Assembly: GCF_028435365.1 (NCBI RefSeq)
Contig: NZ_JAGTJJ010000035.1
Location: forward strand, 61,308 to 125,307
Reading direction: 5' to 3'
From: Polyangium jinanense
Lineage (GTDB): Bacteria; Myxococcota; Polyangia; Polyangiales; Polyangiaceae
DNA: 64,000 nucleotides
Shown: positions 37,071 to 46,476 of the stretch, piece by piece
Layout of the letters: each line of letters begins with the position of its first letter
Position numbering within the stretch: the stretch's first letter is position 1
The notes under the pieces: generated by a model
Told to the model about the DNA's origin: nothing
What the model saw: only the letters and a program-made list of their open reading frames with translations
The model's database searches: none
Made by a program: the position numbers and the translations under genes

Positions 37071-37402
37071 CTGGGGCTTTGCCCCAGACCCCAGCAGGGG
37101 CTGTCCGCCCCTGCACCCGGGCCTGCGCAAGCGCTGGACTCGGGGTCGATGAACTGCGCGATGCGCAGTTCATCGAACAGGCCAGGTCAAGACCAACGAC
37201 GACCCTGCCCATCAAGACCGCGGCGCTGACGATTCAACAGGCAACGTGCCCGCCGCCAGCGCGAAACGCACCTTCATGGTCTTGCCACCGGCCTGTTGGA
37301 AAAACTGCGCGAAGCGCAGTTTTTCCACCTGAGGTCCAGGGCTTGCCCTGGTTCGGGTCGAGGGGCGAATAGCCCCCGCGGGGCCCGGGGCAGCGCCCCG
37401 GC
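37071..37402. repeat. Cluster of hairpins, REP/BIME-like
   Basis: Perfect inverted repeats follow one another: 37071-37087 (CTGGGGC, loop TTT), 37095-37113, 37147-37175 (13-base arms, loop GAT), 37297-37327 (14-base arms, loop GAA), 37336-37351, then GC-rich ones near 37361-37375 and 37385-37402. The two long ones share the core ACTGCGC-GAW-GCGCAGT. They are flanked by an inverted pair, AACAGGCC..CAAGACCA at 37176-37195 and its complement at 37277-37297. No gene is convincing in 36969-37421. The location is downstream of the esterase gene, so some stems may end its transcript. Confidence 0.7.
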
Positions 37403-37421
37403 GCGACGCCTCGCGATGAGG

Positions 37422-38366
37422 TCAAGGCTTCGGATGCGCGAGCAGCCACTCCACGACCTTCGGGGCGAAATTTGGCCCGAGTCCAGGCACGTGTGTCCCG
37501 CCGTCGATCGTCCAGAGCTCGGCCGCGCCGCCCGCCTTGCAATCCGTCGTGTATTTCGAGACGCTCGTCTCCGCGCCTTCGATCGTCGCGTCGAGGTCGA
37601 GCGCTTCGCCCGCGGTCGGCGTGAGCGCGCAGCCGTTCTTTTGGGCCCATGATTCGGTCGTCGCCACGGCGCCCGGATACGTCACGCCCATGATGGCCTC
37701 GCCGTCGTAGAGCACGGTGTCGTCCGCCGTTCCGTGGATCTGCAGCACCGCCACGGGTTTCTCCGCCGGACATTTCGCCGGATCGCTCCACGTCGCGCCC
37801 GCGAGGCTCGCGATGCCGGCGATGAGATCCGAGCGGTCGCAGGCCATCCGGTGCGACATGTAGCCGCCATTCGAGTGGCCCAGGAAATACACGCGCTTCG
37901 GGTCGACCTTGTAATGCTCTCCGATCTCGGTGACGAGCCCCGAGAGGTAGGCGACGTCGTCGACGCCCACGCCCCCGAAATCGCAGCAGGCGTCCGTCGC
38001 GTTCCAGAAGCGCTTCGAGCTCGCGTCGACCGTGCCATCCGGATGCGCATACAAAAAACCGTGCTTGTCGGCCTCGGGCTTCAATTGGAACAAAAGCTCC
38101 TGGACGAAGCCGGAGGCGCCGTAGCCGTGGAGCAGGATCACGAGCGGGGAGGGTTTGGCAGGGTCGAGGCCGGGGGGGACGTGGACGGTGACGGGACGAT
38201 CGCCGCCGACGACGAGCTCGCCCGGCTCTTCGCCGCCGGTGCCCCCCGCGCCGCCGGTGCCTCCGGCGCCGGCCGCGCCGCTCGACCCCGAAGGATTCGA
38301 GGCGCAGGCCAGGGCAAAGATGAACGGTATGGATGCGAGGACAAGGGAGGGGTAGAAGCGCGTCAT
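37422..38366 (-). CDS. PHB depolymerase-type (LpqC-like) esterase, lipoprotein
   Basis: The 314-residue protein has a signal peptide with lipobox ALAC and a GTGGAGGTGG linker. The alpha/beta hydrolase body shows the oxyanion motif LLHGYGASG, the nucleophile elbow GHSNGG, an acid in GTADDTVLYDGE and a late His in DGGTHVPG. This matches the esterase family of polyhydroxybutyrate depolymerases, feruloyl and acetylxylan esterases. It probably sits on the cell surface and cleaves ester-linked polymers. Its ATG overlaps that of the divergent CHAT gene by two bases, an unusual arrangement. Confidence 0.88.
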   Translation of the reverse strand: MTRFYPSLVLASIPFIFALACASNPSGSSGAAGAGGTGGAGGTGGEEPGELVVGGDRPVTVHVPPGLDPAKPSPLVILLHGYGASGFVQELLFQLKPEADKHGFLYAHPDGTVDASSKRFWNATDACCDFGGVGVDDVAYLSGLVTEIGEHYKVDPKRVYFLGHSNGGYMSHRMACDRSDLIAGIASLAGATWSDPAKCPAEKPVAVLQIHGTADDTVLYDGEAIMGVTYPGAVATTESWAQKNGCALTPTAGEALDLDATIEGAETSVSKYTTDCKAGGAAELWTIDGGTHVPGLGPNFAPKVVEWLLAHPKP

Positions 38367-41300
38367 GGCGCGAGCTTACCGCACGTTCCATCGGATCTCC
38401 TCGGTGTTCCTCCTCGCGGGGGTGACGCTCGCCGCGGCTCCGGCCCTGGGCGCGCCGCCGAACGTTGCCCCGAAAGCCGCGCTGACGAGCGCGGAGCTGG
38501 CCGCGATGAAGGAGTCGCAGGAGTTCGCCATCGAGGCGCAGCGGCTGCTCGAAAAGAAGCAATACGACGCGGCGCTCGCGCCCGCGCTGAAGGCTCTCGC
38601 GATCCGGGAGAAGATCGATCCCGAGAGCACCTGGACGAAGATGAGCCTGCGCCAGGTGGCGGAGATTCACGAGGGGAAGAAGCAGTACACCCGCGCCGTG
38701 CCCTACCGCGAGAAGCTCGTCGCGCTCGTCGAGAAGAAGGCGGACAACGAGGCGGATCTCCGCTATCGCATCCACGAGCTCGCAGAGGCGTTGCAAGACG
38801 GGGGCGAGCACGCGCGCGCCATCAAGCTGTTCGAGCGCGAGATCGCCATCAGCGTGAAGTCGAGCCGCGGCGTGGAGGGGGAAGACGTGATCCGGCCGAT
38901 CGCGGCGATCGCGGACTCGTTGAAGGCGCTCGGGCGGTACGACGAGGCCGAGGCCATGTTGCTCCGCGCGATCAAGATCTGCGAGAACGTCACGCGGAAT
39001 CGAAAGCCGTACCCGTATCTGCTCGTGAACCTCGGCCGGCTGTACCACGACACCGGCCGGTACACGCGGGCCGAGCCGATCCGCGCGCAGGCGGTCGAGC
39101 GCGTCGCGGACGTGAGCGGGTTTCGGTTCAACGCCACGGCGGAGATGGGCGATCTCGCGGCGACACGTGTCGCCCTGCAGGACTATGCAGGCGCCGAGGT
39201 GGTGCTCGACGAGCTCGTCGCCATCGCCCTGGAACGAGGGGGTGAAGACAGCCTTTCCTACGCGGGCCAGCTCGCGCTGCGCGCGGCGCTCGACGTGGAG
39301 ACGGGGGCGTATGACCGGGCCGAGTCGAGGCTCCTCCGCGCGCAGGCGATCGTCGAGACGAATGCCCAAAAGGGAAACGACGCGCCGGAGCTGCGCGTCG
39401 CCTTGCAGTGGATCCTCGGGCAGATCGCGACGCAAAAAGGAGATTTTTCCCGCGCCGAGGCGCTGCTTTCGCGCACGCTCGCCCATTACGAGAAGACGAA
39501 CGGGCCGAAGGACACGTCCGTGGCCGAGGTGGCGGAGAACCTCGCCGATCTCTACCGGCGCGCGCAGAAGCTCGACAAAGCCGAGGCCCACGCGGCGCGC
39601 GCGCTCGCGATCCGCGACGAGCTGCTTCCGGCGATGCACCCGGATCGCGCCGAGTCACGGGCGATCTTCGGGCGCATCCGCGAGATGCGCGGAGACGCGG
39701 CCGGCGCGAAGAAGCTGCACGAAGAGGCGCTCGCGGCGCGCGAAAAGACGTTCGGGAAGGAGCATCCGTTCGTCGCGTCGTCGCTGCTCGATCTCGCGGA
39801 TCTCGCGCGGCGGCAGAAAAACGCGGGCGAGGCGGAGGGGCTCTACAAGCGGGCGATCGGGATCTTCGAAACGACGTTCGGGGGCGGGCACGAGAAGGTG
39901 GCGGCCGCGCTCGAAGGGCTCGCCGCGCTGTACGTCGAGACGGGCAAGCTGGATCTTGCGCTGCGCGCAGCGACACGGGCGGCGGAGATCCGCGAGCGGC
40001 AAGCGGCGCTCGTGATCGCGGGTGGATCCGAGGCGCAGAAGCGCGCGTTCGTGGCGACGATGCGCACGGGGACCGATTTCCTGACGAGCCTGCACGCGCG
40101 CGTGATGCCCGCGGACGCGGAGGCGAGGAAGCTCGCGCTGACCACGATCTTGCAGCGCAAAGGGCGCGTGCTCGACGTGATGGCGGGCTCGCTCGCGGCC
40201 CTGCGGCGCAAGCTCGGGCCCGAGGAGGCGAAGCTCGCGGACGAGCTCGCGGCGGCGCGGGGCGAGGTCGCGCGGCTCGCGATGCGCGGGCCCGCCGGCC
40301 AGCCGCTCGAGGAGTTCAAGGCAGAGCTCGCGCGGCGCGAGGAGAAGGCGCGGGCGATCGAGGAGAAGGTGGGCGGGCGGAGCGACGTGTTCCGCGCGGA
40401 GGAGACGCCCGTCACGATCGAGCGCGTGCAAGCGCAGGTGCCCGCGGCGACGGCGCTCGTGGAGATCTCGCTGTACGTGCCGCGGCGCTCGGCCGATGCG
40501 GATCTGCCGAGCCGCGAGGGGCCGCCGCGGTTCGCGGCGTACGTGCTCGATGCGTCGGGGAAGGTGAGCTTCGTCGATCTCGGCGAGAGCGCGCCGATCG
40601 AGGCGGCGACGAAGGCGCTGCGCGAGACGCTCACGGCGTCACTCGACCAGGATCCGAAGCCGCCGGCGCGTGCGCTCGACGCGCTCGTCATGCAGAAGAT
40701 CCGGCCGCTGCTCGGGGGAAAAACGAAGCTCATGATCGCGGCCGACGGCGCGCTCTCGCTCGTGCCGTTCGCAGCGCTCGTCGACGAGGACGGGCAGTAC
40801 CTGGTCAAGCGGTACGAGATCTCATACCTCACGAGCGGGCGGGATCTCTTGCGGCTCGCGCGGACGGCGCCGCCGGGGCAAGGCGCGCTCGTCGTGGCAA
40901 ACCCCGCGTTCGGGCAGCGCGAGCAGGCGGGGAGCGCGCTCGCGATGCTGGAGGAGAAACCCGACGCGAAGACGCGGGGCCTCGACAAGGCGTATTTCGA
41001 GCCGCTGCCGGCGACGGCGGTCGAGGCGCGCGCGCTCGCCCCGATCCTGCCGGGCGCCGCGGTGCACGTGGACCTCGAGGCGACGGAGTCGACGCTGAAG
41101 AAGGTGCACGCGCCGCGGATCGTGCACGTGGCGACGCACGGGTTTTTCCTGCCCGCGAAGGGCGCGGCGGCGCGCGCGGCGGCGGCGGCTCAAGGCGAAC
41201 GTGGGCTCGAGCTCGAACCGTCGCCGGACTGGCTGCCGGATGATCCGTTGCTCCGCTCGGGGCTCGCGCTCGCGGGGGCGAATGCGAAAAAGGGCGGCGG

Positions 41301-41841
41301 CGGCGAGGACGGGATCCTCACGGCACTCGAAGCGAGTTCGCTCGATCTTTGGGGCACCAAGCTCGTCGTGCTCTCGGCGTGCGAGACGGGCCTCGGCGAC
41401 GTGCAGCGCGGCGAGGGCGTGTACGGCCTCAGGCGCGCGCTTTTCGTGGCCGGTGCCGAGGCGCTCGTCGCGAGCTTGTGGAAGGTCGCGGACGAGGAGA
41501 CGCAGCGGCTCATGGTGGGCTATTACCAGCGCGTCACGAAGGGCAGCGGCCGGGGCCCCGCGCTCCGGGACGTGCAGCTCGCCATGCTCGCCGACGAGCC
41601 CACATCGCACCCGTATTTCTGGGCGAGCTTCGGCGTGTTCGGGGATCCGTCGGCGATGGGCGCGGAGATCAAGGTCGAGGGCGATCGTCGAACGCCCCAC
41701 GAAGAGCCGCGGATCCTGCCCGTGAAGCCCGGTCCGCGTGGGTGCACGTGCACGTTCCCCGGATCGACGGGGGAGGGGCCGCTCGGGCTCGTGGGCTTGT
41801 TCGGGGTCCTCGCGCTCGTCGCGCGGCGCCGGCATCGGTGA
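38365..41841 (+). CDS. TPR-CHAT domain protein with MYXO-CTERM-like tail
   Basis: The 1158-residue protein has a Sec signal peptide (VFLLAGVTLAAAPALGA). Roughly twelve TPR-type helical repeats fill residues 45-580. A C-terminal CHAT peptidase domain (caspase-like clan CD) shows the catalytic dyad His925 in HVATHGFF and Cys1006 in VVLSACETGLGDVQRGEGVY. The end reads GCTCTFPG, then a Gly/Leu-rich hydrophobic span and ARRRHR, like the MYXO-CTERM sorting signal. So a caspase-like protease may be displayed on the cell surface. Substrates are unknown. The start codon overlaps that of the opposing esterase gene. Confidence 0.9.
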   Translation: MARAYRTFHRISSVFLLAGVTLAAAPALGAPPNVAPKAALTSAELAAMKESQEFAIEAQRLLEKKQYDAALAPALKALAIREKIDPESTWTKMSLRQVAEIHEGKKQYTRAVPYREKLVALVEKKADNEADLRYRIHELAEALQDGGEHARAIKLFEREIAISVKSSRGVEGEDVIRPIAAIADSLKALGRYDEAEAMLLRAIKICENVTRNRKPYPYLLVNLGRLYHDTGRYTRAEPIRAQAVERVADVSGFRFNATAEMGDLAATRVALQDYAGAEVVLDELVAIALERGGEDSLSYAGQLALRAALDVETGAYDRAESRLLRAQAIVETNAQKGNDAPELRVALQWILGQIATQKGDFSRAEALLSRTLAHYEKTNGPKDTSVAEVAENLADLYRRAQKLDKAEAHAARALAIRDELLPAMHPDRAESRAIFGRIREMRGDAAGAKKLHEEALAAREKTFGKEHPFVASSLLDLADLARRQKNAGEAEGLYKRAIGIFETTFGGGHEKVAAALEGLAALYVETGKLDLALRAATRAAEIRERQAALVIAGGSEAQKRAFVATMRTGTDFLTSLHARVMPADAEARKLALTTILQRKGRVLDVMAGSLAALRRKLGPEEAKLADELAAARGEVARLAMRGPAGQPLEEFKAELARREEKARAIEEKVGGRSDVFRAEETPVTIERVQAQVPAATALVEISLYVPRRSADADLPSREGPPRFAAYVLDASGKVSFVDLGESAPIEAATKALRETLTASLDQDPKPPARALDALVMQKIRPLLGGKTKLMIAADGALSLVPFAALVDEDGQYLVKRYEISYLTSGRDLLRLARTAPPGQGALVVANPAFGQREQAGSALAMLEEKPDAKTRGLDKAYFEPLPATAVEARALAPILPGAAVHVDLEATESTLKKVHAPRIVHVATHGFFLPAKGAAARAAAAAQGERGLELEPSPDWLPDDPLLRSGLALAGANAKKGGGGEDGILTALEASSLDLWGTKLVVLSACETGLGDVQRGEGVYGLRRALFVAGAEALVASLWKVADEETQRLMVGYYQRVTKGSGRGPALRDVQLAMLADEPTSHPYFWASFGVFGDPSAMGAEIKVEGDRRTPHEEPRILPVKPGPRGCTCTFPGSTGEGPLGLVGLFGVLALVARRRHR

Positions 41842-41854
41842 TAGGGTCTCGGCC

Positions 41855-42784
41855 ATGCTGGCCATCGAGGCCCGGGGGCTGCGCAAAACCTATGGCGGGG
41901 GTTTTTCACGAGGCGCGGGGAAAGAAGCACTCGCGGGGCTGGATCTCGCGATCTCCGAGGGCGCGGCGTTTGGCCTGATCGGGCTCAATGGCGCAGGAAA
42001 AACCACGTTCATCAAGGCGCTGCTCGGCGTCGTGCGGCCGAGCGCGGGCGTCGTGCGGGTGCTCGGCAAGGACCCGGAGGATCCGTCTGCGCGCGCCCAG
42101 ATCGGCTATCTGCCCGAGCGTCTCTTTTTGCCGCACGCGTTCACGCCGGTGCAATTCCTGGCGAGCGTGGCGCGATTGAAAGGGATCCCCGCGGCCGACG
42201 ACGAGGTGCGGCGGCAGATCGGGCGGGTGGGGCTCTCCGGCGAGGAGGGGCGGCGGATCGGGGGGTTTTCCAAGGGAATGCGGCAGCGGCTCGGGCTCGC
42301 GGCGGCGCTGCTCGGCGGGCCGATGCTGCTCGTGCTCGATGAGCCGACGGACGGCGTCGATCCGCTCGGCCGGGCAGAGATCCGGCGGATCCTCGCGGAG
42401 GAGCGGGCGCGGGGCGCGACGTTGTTTCTGAATTCGCACCTGCTCTCGGAGACGGAGCGCGTCTGCGATCGGATCGGCATTCTCTCGGGCGGGCGGCTGC
42501 TCCGGGAAGGTCCGATCGAGGCGCTCTGCGGGAGCGAGACGCGGTATCGCGTGCGGTTTGCCCCGCCCGTCGAAGTCGCGGCGCTTCAGGGGCTCGGCTT
42601 TCGGCCGGGGGAGGGCGAGGGCGTGTTCGTGGTGGATGCGCCGGATCCTACGGCGTTGAACGATCTCCTGGATCAAGCGCGGCGCACCGGGGCGCGGCTC
42701 GTGGAGCTCGCGCACGACGTGCGGGATCTCGAGGACGTACTGGCGGAGGCGCTCGGCCAGGGCGGGGAGCGGGGACACGCGTGA
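41855..42784 (+). CDS. ABC transporter ATP-binding protein
   Basis: The 309-residue ATPase begins 13 bases after the CHAT gene. Walker A is GLNGAGKTT, the signature is FSKGMRQRLG, and Walker B is LLVLDEPTDGVD. It ends with an ACR3-like C-terminal domain. It overlaps the permease gene by four bases (GTGA) and must drive it. Single ATPase plus one small permease fits the ABC-2 type export or NatA/NatB style. Substrate unknown. Confidence 0.92.
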   Translation: MLAIEARGLRKTYGGGFSRGAGKEALAGLDLAISEGAAFGLIGLNGAGKTTFIKALLGVVRPSAGVVRVLGKDPEDPSARAQIGYLPERLFLPHAFTPVQFLASVARLKGIPAADDEVRRQIGRVGLSGEEGRRIGGFSKGMRQRLGLAAALLGGPMLLVLDEPTDGVDPLGRAEIRRILAEERARGATLFLNSHLLSETERVCDRIGILSGGRLLREGPIEALCGSETRYRVRFAPPVEVAALQGLGFRPGEGEGVFVVDAPDPTALNDLLDQARRTGARLVELAHDVRDLEDVLAEALGQGGERGHA

Positions 42785-43614
42785 AATCGTTTGTCGTGGC
42801 CAGAGACCTCCTGCGTGAGGCGGCGTCGCGGCGCTGGTTCCTCGCGCTCGGCCTGGGGATCACCCTGGGGCTCGTGGTGATTGGGCTATCGCTCCGGATG
42901 GATGTCGTCGACGGGGCGCTCGCGGCGACGCGGTTCTTCGGCAAGTCGGTGAACACGCAGATCCGCGCGGCCGACGTGGCCCTGCGACCGGTGTTCGTGG
43001 CGTCGTCGTATCTGATCTTTTACGGGGGCCTGCTTTTCGGCGTGGTCGCGTGCGCCGATTTCGGCCCGAGCCTGCTCGCGCCGGGGCGGATCGAGCACCT
43101 CCTTTCGTTACCGGTGCGGCGATTCGAGCTCATCGTGGGCACGTTCCTCGGCGTGCTCGCGCTCGCGCTGCTCGGGGCGCTGTATGGCGCGGGCGGGCTC
43201 GTCTTGATCTTCGGCGTGAAGACGGGCGTGTATTCGGGGAGGCTCATCGTCTCGGCGCTGCTCGCCAGCGTGACGTTTTCGGCGATCTATGGCGCGATGT
43301 TGACGGTCGCGATCGCGGCCCGCAGCGCGGCGCTCTCGGCGGCGTCCGGGGGCGCATTGGTCCTGCTCGGGATCGTGGCCGGGGAGCGGGAGCGGATCTC
43401 GGAGTTTTTTGATCCGGGGATCTCGCGCTCGATCTTCCGGGGACTCACCCTGTTTTTGCCGCGGGTTTCGTCGCTCGCGCGTTCGGCCGGGGAGATCGCG
43501 GGCGCCGAGCCCGTTGATTCCGCCGCGCTGACGAGCTTGCTTTTCGGGCTCGTGATCTTTGGCCTCGCGGCGCTCTCGCTCGGCATTCACCTCTTCGAAC
43601 GGAAGGATTTCTGA
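42781..43614 (+). CDS. ABC-2 type transporter permease
   Basis: The 277-residue protein starts at a GTG that overlaps the ATPase stop. Six hydrophobic segments are visible (for example WFLALGLGITLGLVVIGLSL, LIVGTFLGVLALALLGALYG, TSLLFGLVIFGLAALSLGIH). The motif LLSLPVRRFELIVG between segments two and three is typical of ABC-2 permeases. The stop overlaps the next ATG (TGATG). Role in export of a lipid, peptide or drug is inferred from family only. Confidence 0.85.
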   Translation: MKSFVVARDLLREAASRRWFLALGLGITLGLVVIGLSLRMDVVDGALAATRFFGKSVNTQIRAADVALRPVFVASSYLIFYGGLLFGVVACADFGPSLLAPGRIEHLLSLPVRRFELIVGTFLGVLALALLGALYGAGGLVLIFGVKTGVYSGRLIVSALLASVTFSAIYGAMLTVAIAARSAALSAASGGALVLLGIVAGERERISEFFDPGISRSIFRGLTLFLPRVSSLARSAGEIAGAEPVDSAALTSLLFGLVIFGLAALSLGIHLFERKDF

Positions 43615-44690
43615 TGAGACGGGTGGCCTGGCTCGTCGCGTTCGCCGCGCTCCTCGCGCTCTCGGCGTTCTTGATGTCGCGGGGGGACAAACCCAAGAAG
43701 CCCGAGCGCGTGCTCAAAGCCGAATTCCCGCGGTTCCCGAAGCCCTGGGAGGAGGAGCGCAACCGAAAACGGAGGACCTTGCCGCCCGCGGCGCCGCGGC
43801 CCGGGGAGGAGGAGGGCGTCCTGCGAAAGCGGGATCCGCTGCTCGTGGCGCTGCCGATGGAGAAGGGCAAGAGCGCGGTGGTGTTCGAGGTCGCGGCGCT
43901 GAAGGAGTCGCCGATCGGGCAGATCTGGCTCGATTGCATGCTGGCGGAGCAGGCCGGGAACGAGCGCGCCGGACGCGGCCGGAACGTTTTCGAGGAGAAG
44001 TTCGGGCTCGATCTTTTGAAGGACGTCGATCGGATCGCGATGTCGTCGAGCAAGGTGGCGGTCCTATCGGTCGCGGAAGGCACGGCGAAGTTCGACAAAA
44101 GCGGCTGGCCGAAGCGCTCGTTCGGCGAGAAGGGCTCGATCTGGCAGGAACCGGAGGGCAGCGCGGTGTTCGCGACGTGGGGGAACGAGATCGTCCTCGC
44201 CGGGGCGGACCTGAAGGAGATCGAGGCGGCCATCGAGAGGCTCGAATCGAAGAACCCGCCGCGGGAGTCGACGATCCCGGAATGGTCGGTGTACGGCGAC
44301 ATTTTCGGGGTGATCTCGCCCGAGGAGCTCGCGGACATGTTGCCCGAGGGGCAGGGCGAGATCGCGGCGAGGATCCGGGCTTCGATCGACCGCGTGGATC
44401 TGCACGTGGACACGTCGGAGGACGTGGCCATCGTGGCGGACGTGAATGGTTCGAACACGGAGGACGTGAGGGATCTGGCGAAATCGATGGGCGCGGCCTT
44501 GAGCCTGGCCCGCGCCGGCGCCGAGGACGACGGCGACGAGCGGCTGCGGGAGCTGCTCGATTACGCGACGATCAAGCCGCGGGACGGGCGATTCACGCTG
44601 GACGTGGCGCTACCGCTCGACGTGCTCAAAGAAATGGGGCCGTGCCGCAAGCGGGATGCGGCCCCGCCGTCACCACCACCATCCCGGTGA
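43614..44690 (+). CDS. Hypothetical membrane-anchored protein of the ABC operon
   Basis: The 358-residue protein begins with one transmembrane anchor (VAWLVAFAALLALSAFLMSR), then a Pro/Arg-rich linker. A globular region of about 260 residues follows, with alternating strands and helices (VFATWGNEIVLAGADLKEIE). I recognise no family. Coupling to the permease by a TGATG overlap suggests a periplasmic accessory part of the transporter. Its last 21 bases overlap the opposing HEAT gene. Confidence 0.65.
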   Translation: MRRVAWLVAFAALLALSAFLMSRGDKPKKPERVLKAEFPRFPKPWEEERNRKRRTLPPAAPRPGEEEGVLRKRDPLLVALPMEKGKSAVVFEVAALKESPIGQIWLDCMLAEQAGNERAGRGRNVFEEKFGLDLLKDVDRIAMSSSKVAVLSVAEGTAKFDKSGWPKRSFGEKGSIWQEPEGSAVFATWGNEIVLAGADLKEIEAAIERLESKNPPRESTIPEWSVYGDIFGVISPEELADMLPEGQGEIAARIRASIDRVDLHVDTSEDVAIVADVNGSNTEDVRDLAKSMGAALSLARAGAEDDGDERLRELLDYATIKPRDGRFTLDVALPLDVLKEMGPCRKRDAAPPSPPPSR

Positions 44691-46349
44691 GCGAAACGGC
44701 GACCAGGAGGTGCACCGTCCGCCGTCGCGGATGGTGATTTCCTGGCGGCGCGCCGAGGCCGTGAGGGGCGCGCCTTCCATTTCGGCGAGGAGCACCAAGA
44801 GCGCGGCTTCGACGGCGTCGAGCGTGGCGTCGCTCGGGGCGAGCAGGTGGCCGCGGAGAAGGGCGGTGACGGCTTTGGGGCCGACGCAGCCGAGGGCGAT
44901 CGCGGCTTGCTCGGCGGCGGGCGTGGGGCCGTCGGGTTCTTCGGCGGCGTGATCTTCGAGGAGCGCGCGCTCGAAAAGGTCGAGATGGTCCGGGGCCTCG
45001 TCCAGCCTTCCGAGGAGCCGGATGGCCAGGGCGCGGAGGATTGCGTCGGCGGAGGAGCGAGCGGCCTCGACGAGGGGTTGCACATGCGAGGCGTGGCCAC
45101 GATATGCGAGGGCGCCGGTCATGCGGAGACGAACGAACGGGTCGGGATCCTCGGCGAGAGATTCGAGCGCGGCGCGGAAGGTGGGGCCGTCCTCGGCGAC
45201 GGCGTCGAGCACGTCGAGGGCGAGGAAGCGGGCCTCGGGGTCGGGGAAACGGAGCGCGGCGAGGAGCGCAGGCCTGTCGCGCGTGTCGGGGTTTTTGGCA
45301 ATTTCGCGGAGGAGTGCGCGGGCGAGTTCGAGGTTTTCCGGAGCGGCGCCGCGCTGTTCGAGATATTGGAGGGCGATGCGCCGCTTGCGTCGATAAAGAA
45401 CGAGGCCGAGATCGGCGCGTGCAGCCTCGTGGAGGCGCGCGTGGGCGAGCAGGTCGGCTGCCATCGCGGGGCCGTTTTCGTCCTCTTCCAGGAGAGCGAG
45501 GGCGCCACGATATCCGTAGGTGGTCCACGGTTTGTCGATGGGGCAGAAGAGCGCGAAGTTATGGTCGAGGACGGCCTTTCGCGCGGCCTTTCGGATTTTC
45601 GCGAGGCTCGAAAATCGCAAAAGGTCCCGGCGGGGCAGGACGAGGGCGGCGGCCGCGGCAGCGCGCGTTTCGTCGTCGAGGTGATTGGCGAGATCCGGGA
45701 AGTGGCGAATGTCCTCGAAAAGCTCGGCGTCCCGGGGGCGCGCGCGCCGGTACGCCGCGAGCACGGCGAGCGTCTCCGGGTACATGTCGGCGAGGGAGAA
45801 GGCGAGCGAGGCATCGTCCTCGTCGGGAGAGCGCTGCGCGACGTCTTCGAGCCAGCGCGAAACGAGCCAGGCTTCGAGCTCCTCGCAAGGTTTGTCCACG
45901 CGCGAGAACGTCGACCTGAGCCACGCGCGGCGCGCTAGAGGGGTCTCCCGATCGAACCGCGCGAGCAGAGCCGCAAGGCGCGCGCCACTTCGAGCGAACG
46001 GAACGAGCTCGAGGAACGGCGCCCTGGGGCCGTCCATGAGAGCTTCATCGAGCAGGCGCGCGAACGTTTCGTCGGACAACCCGACCGAGGCCCGCGCGAG
46101 GGCGCGGAGCGCGTAGCCGCGATGCCAGAAGGAACGCGCGGGATCCGTCGCGATGCGCGTCAGCGCAGGCGCGAGCGACGGGGGCGCGAGGAGCGCGAGG
46201 AGGCGCGCGGCACGAAGGCCCACGCGACCCGGGAGGTCGAGCCAGGAGAGGAGTCGTTCGCCGACCTCGTCACGGGAGGTCCAGCACAGGGAGGAGACGT
46301 CGAACACGAGGGGGCGCGTGTGGTCACCGGAGCGCCATGCCGGGAGCAC
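44670..46349 (-). CDS. HEAT-repeat protein
   Basis: The protein has about 559 residues if the GTG at 46349 is used; there is no clear ribosome binding site, and GTGs at 46307 and 46298 are also possible. The sequence is a solenoid of HEAT-type helix pairs, with units such as RFPDPEARFLALDVLDAVAE and EDPDPFVRLRMTGALAYRGH recurring at 35-40 residue intervals. It lacks a signal peptide. HEAT solenoids bind other proteins or phycobilin-like ligands. No partner is evident. It is divergent from the AAA ATPase gene with 127 bases between starts. Confidence 0.7.
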   Translation of the reverse strand: MLPAWRSGDHTRPLVFDVSSLCWTSRDEVGERLLSWLDLPGRVGLRAARLLALLAPPSLAPALTRIATDPARSFWHRGYALRALARASVGLSDETFARLLDEALMDGPRAPFLELVPFARSGARLAALLARFDRETPLARRAWLRSTFSRVDKPCEELEAWLVSRWLEDVAQRSPDEDDASLAFSLADMYPETLAVLAAYRRARPRDAELFEDIRHFPDLANHLDDETRAAAAAALVLPRRDLLRFSSLAKIRKAARKAVLDHNFALFCPIDKPWTTYGYRGALALLEEDENGPAMAADLLAHARLHEAARADLGLVLYRRKRRIALQYLEQRGAAPENLELARALLREIAKNPDTRDRPALLAALRFPDPEARFLALDVLDAVAEDGPTFRAALESLAEDPDPFVRLRMTGALAYRGHASHVQPLVEAARSSADAILRALAIRLLGRLDEAPDHLDLFERALLEDHAAEEPDGPTPAAEQAAIALGCVGPKAVTALLRGHLLAPSDATLDAVEAALLVLLAEMEGAPLTASARRQEITIRDGGRCTSWSPFRSPGWWW

Positions 46350-46476
46350 CTGGGCCTCGGGCCGGGCTCGATGTTCAGGCGTATCACGGTGCCGGGCGAC
46401 ACGCGAACCCTTCAAGCGCGAGCCATGCCCGCCTTGGGGTTCGCTTGACGCCCCATCCCCACCCTGGGATCCTCCG

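Noticed and set aside
36983..37372. A 129-codon open frame in the hairpin cluster
   Set aside because: Its peptide is translated from REP-like hairpins; composition and lack of a ribosome binding site argue against a gene.
37234..39639. An 801-codon open frame on the minus strand
   Set aside because: It crosses the hairpin cluster, the esterase gene in another frame and the start of the CHAT gene, and shows no domain.
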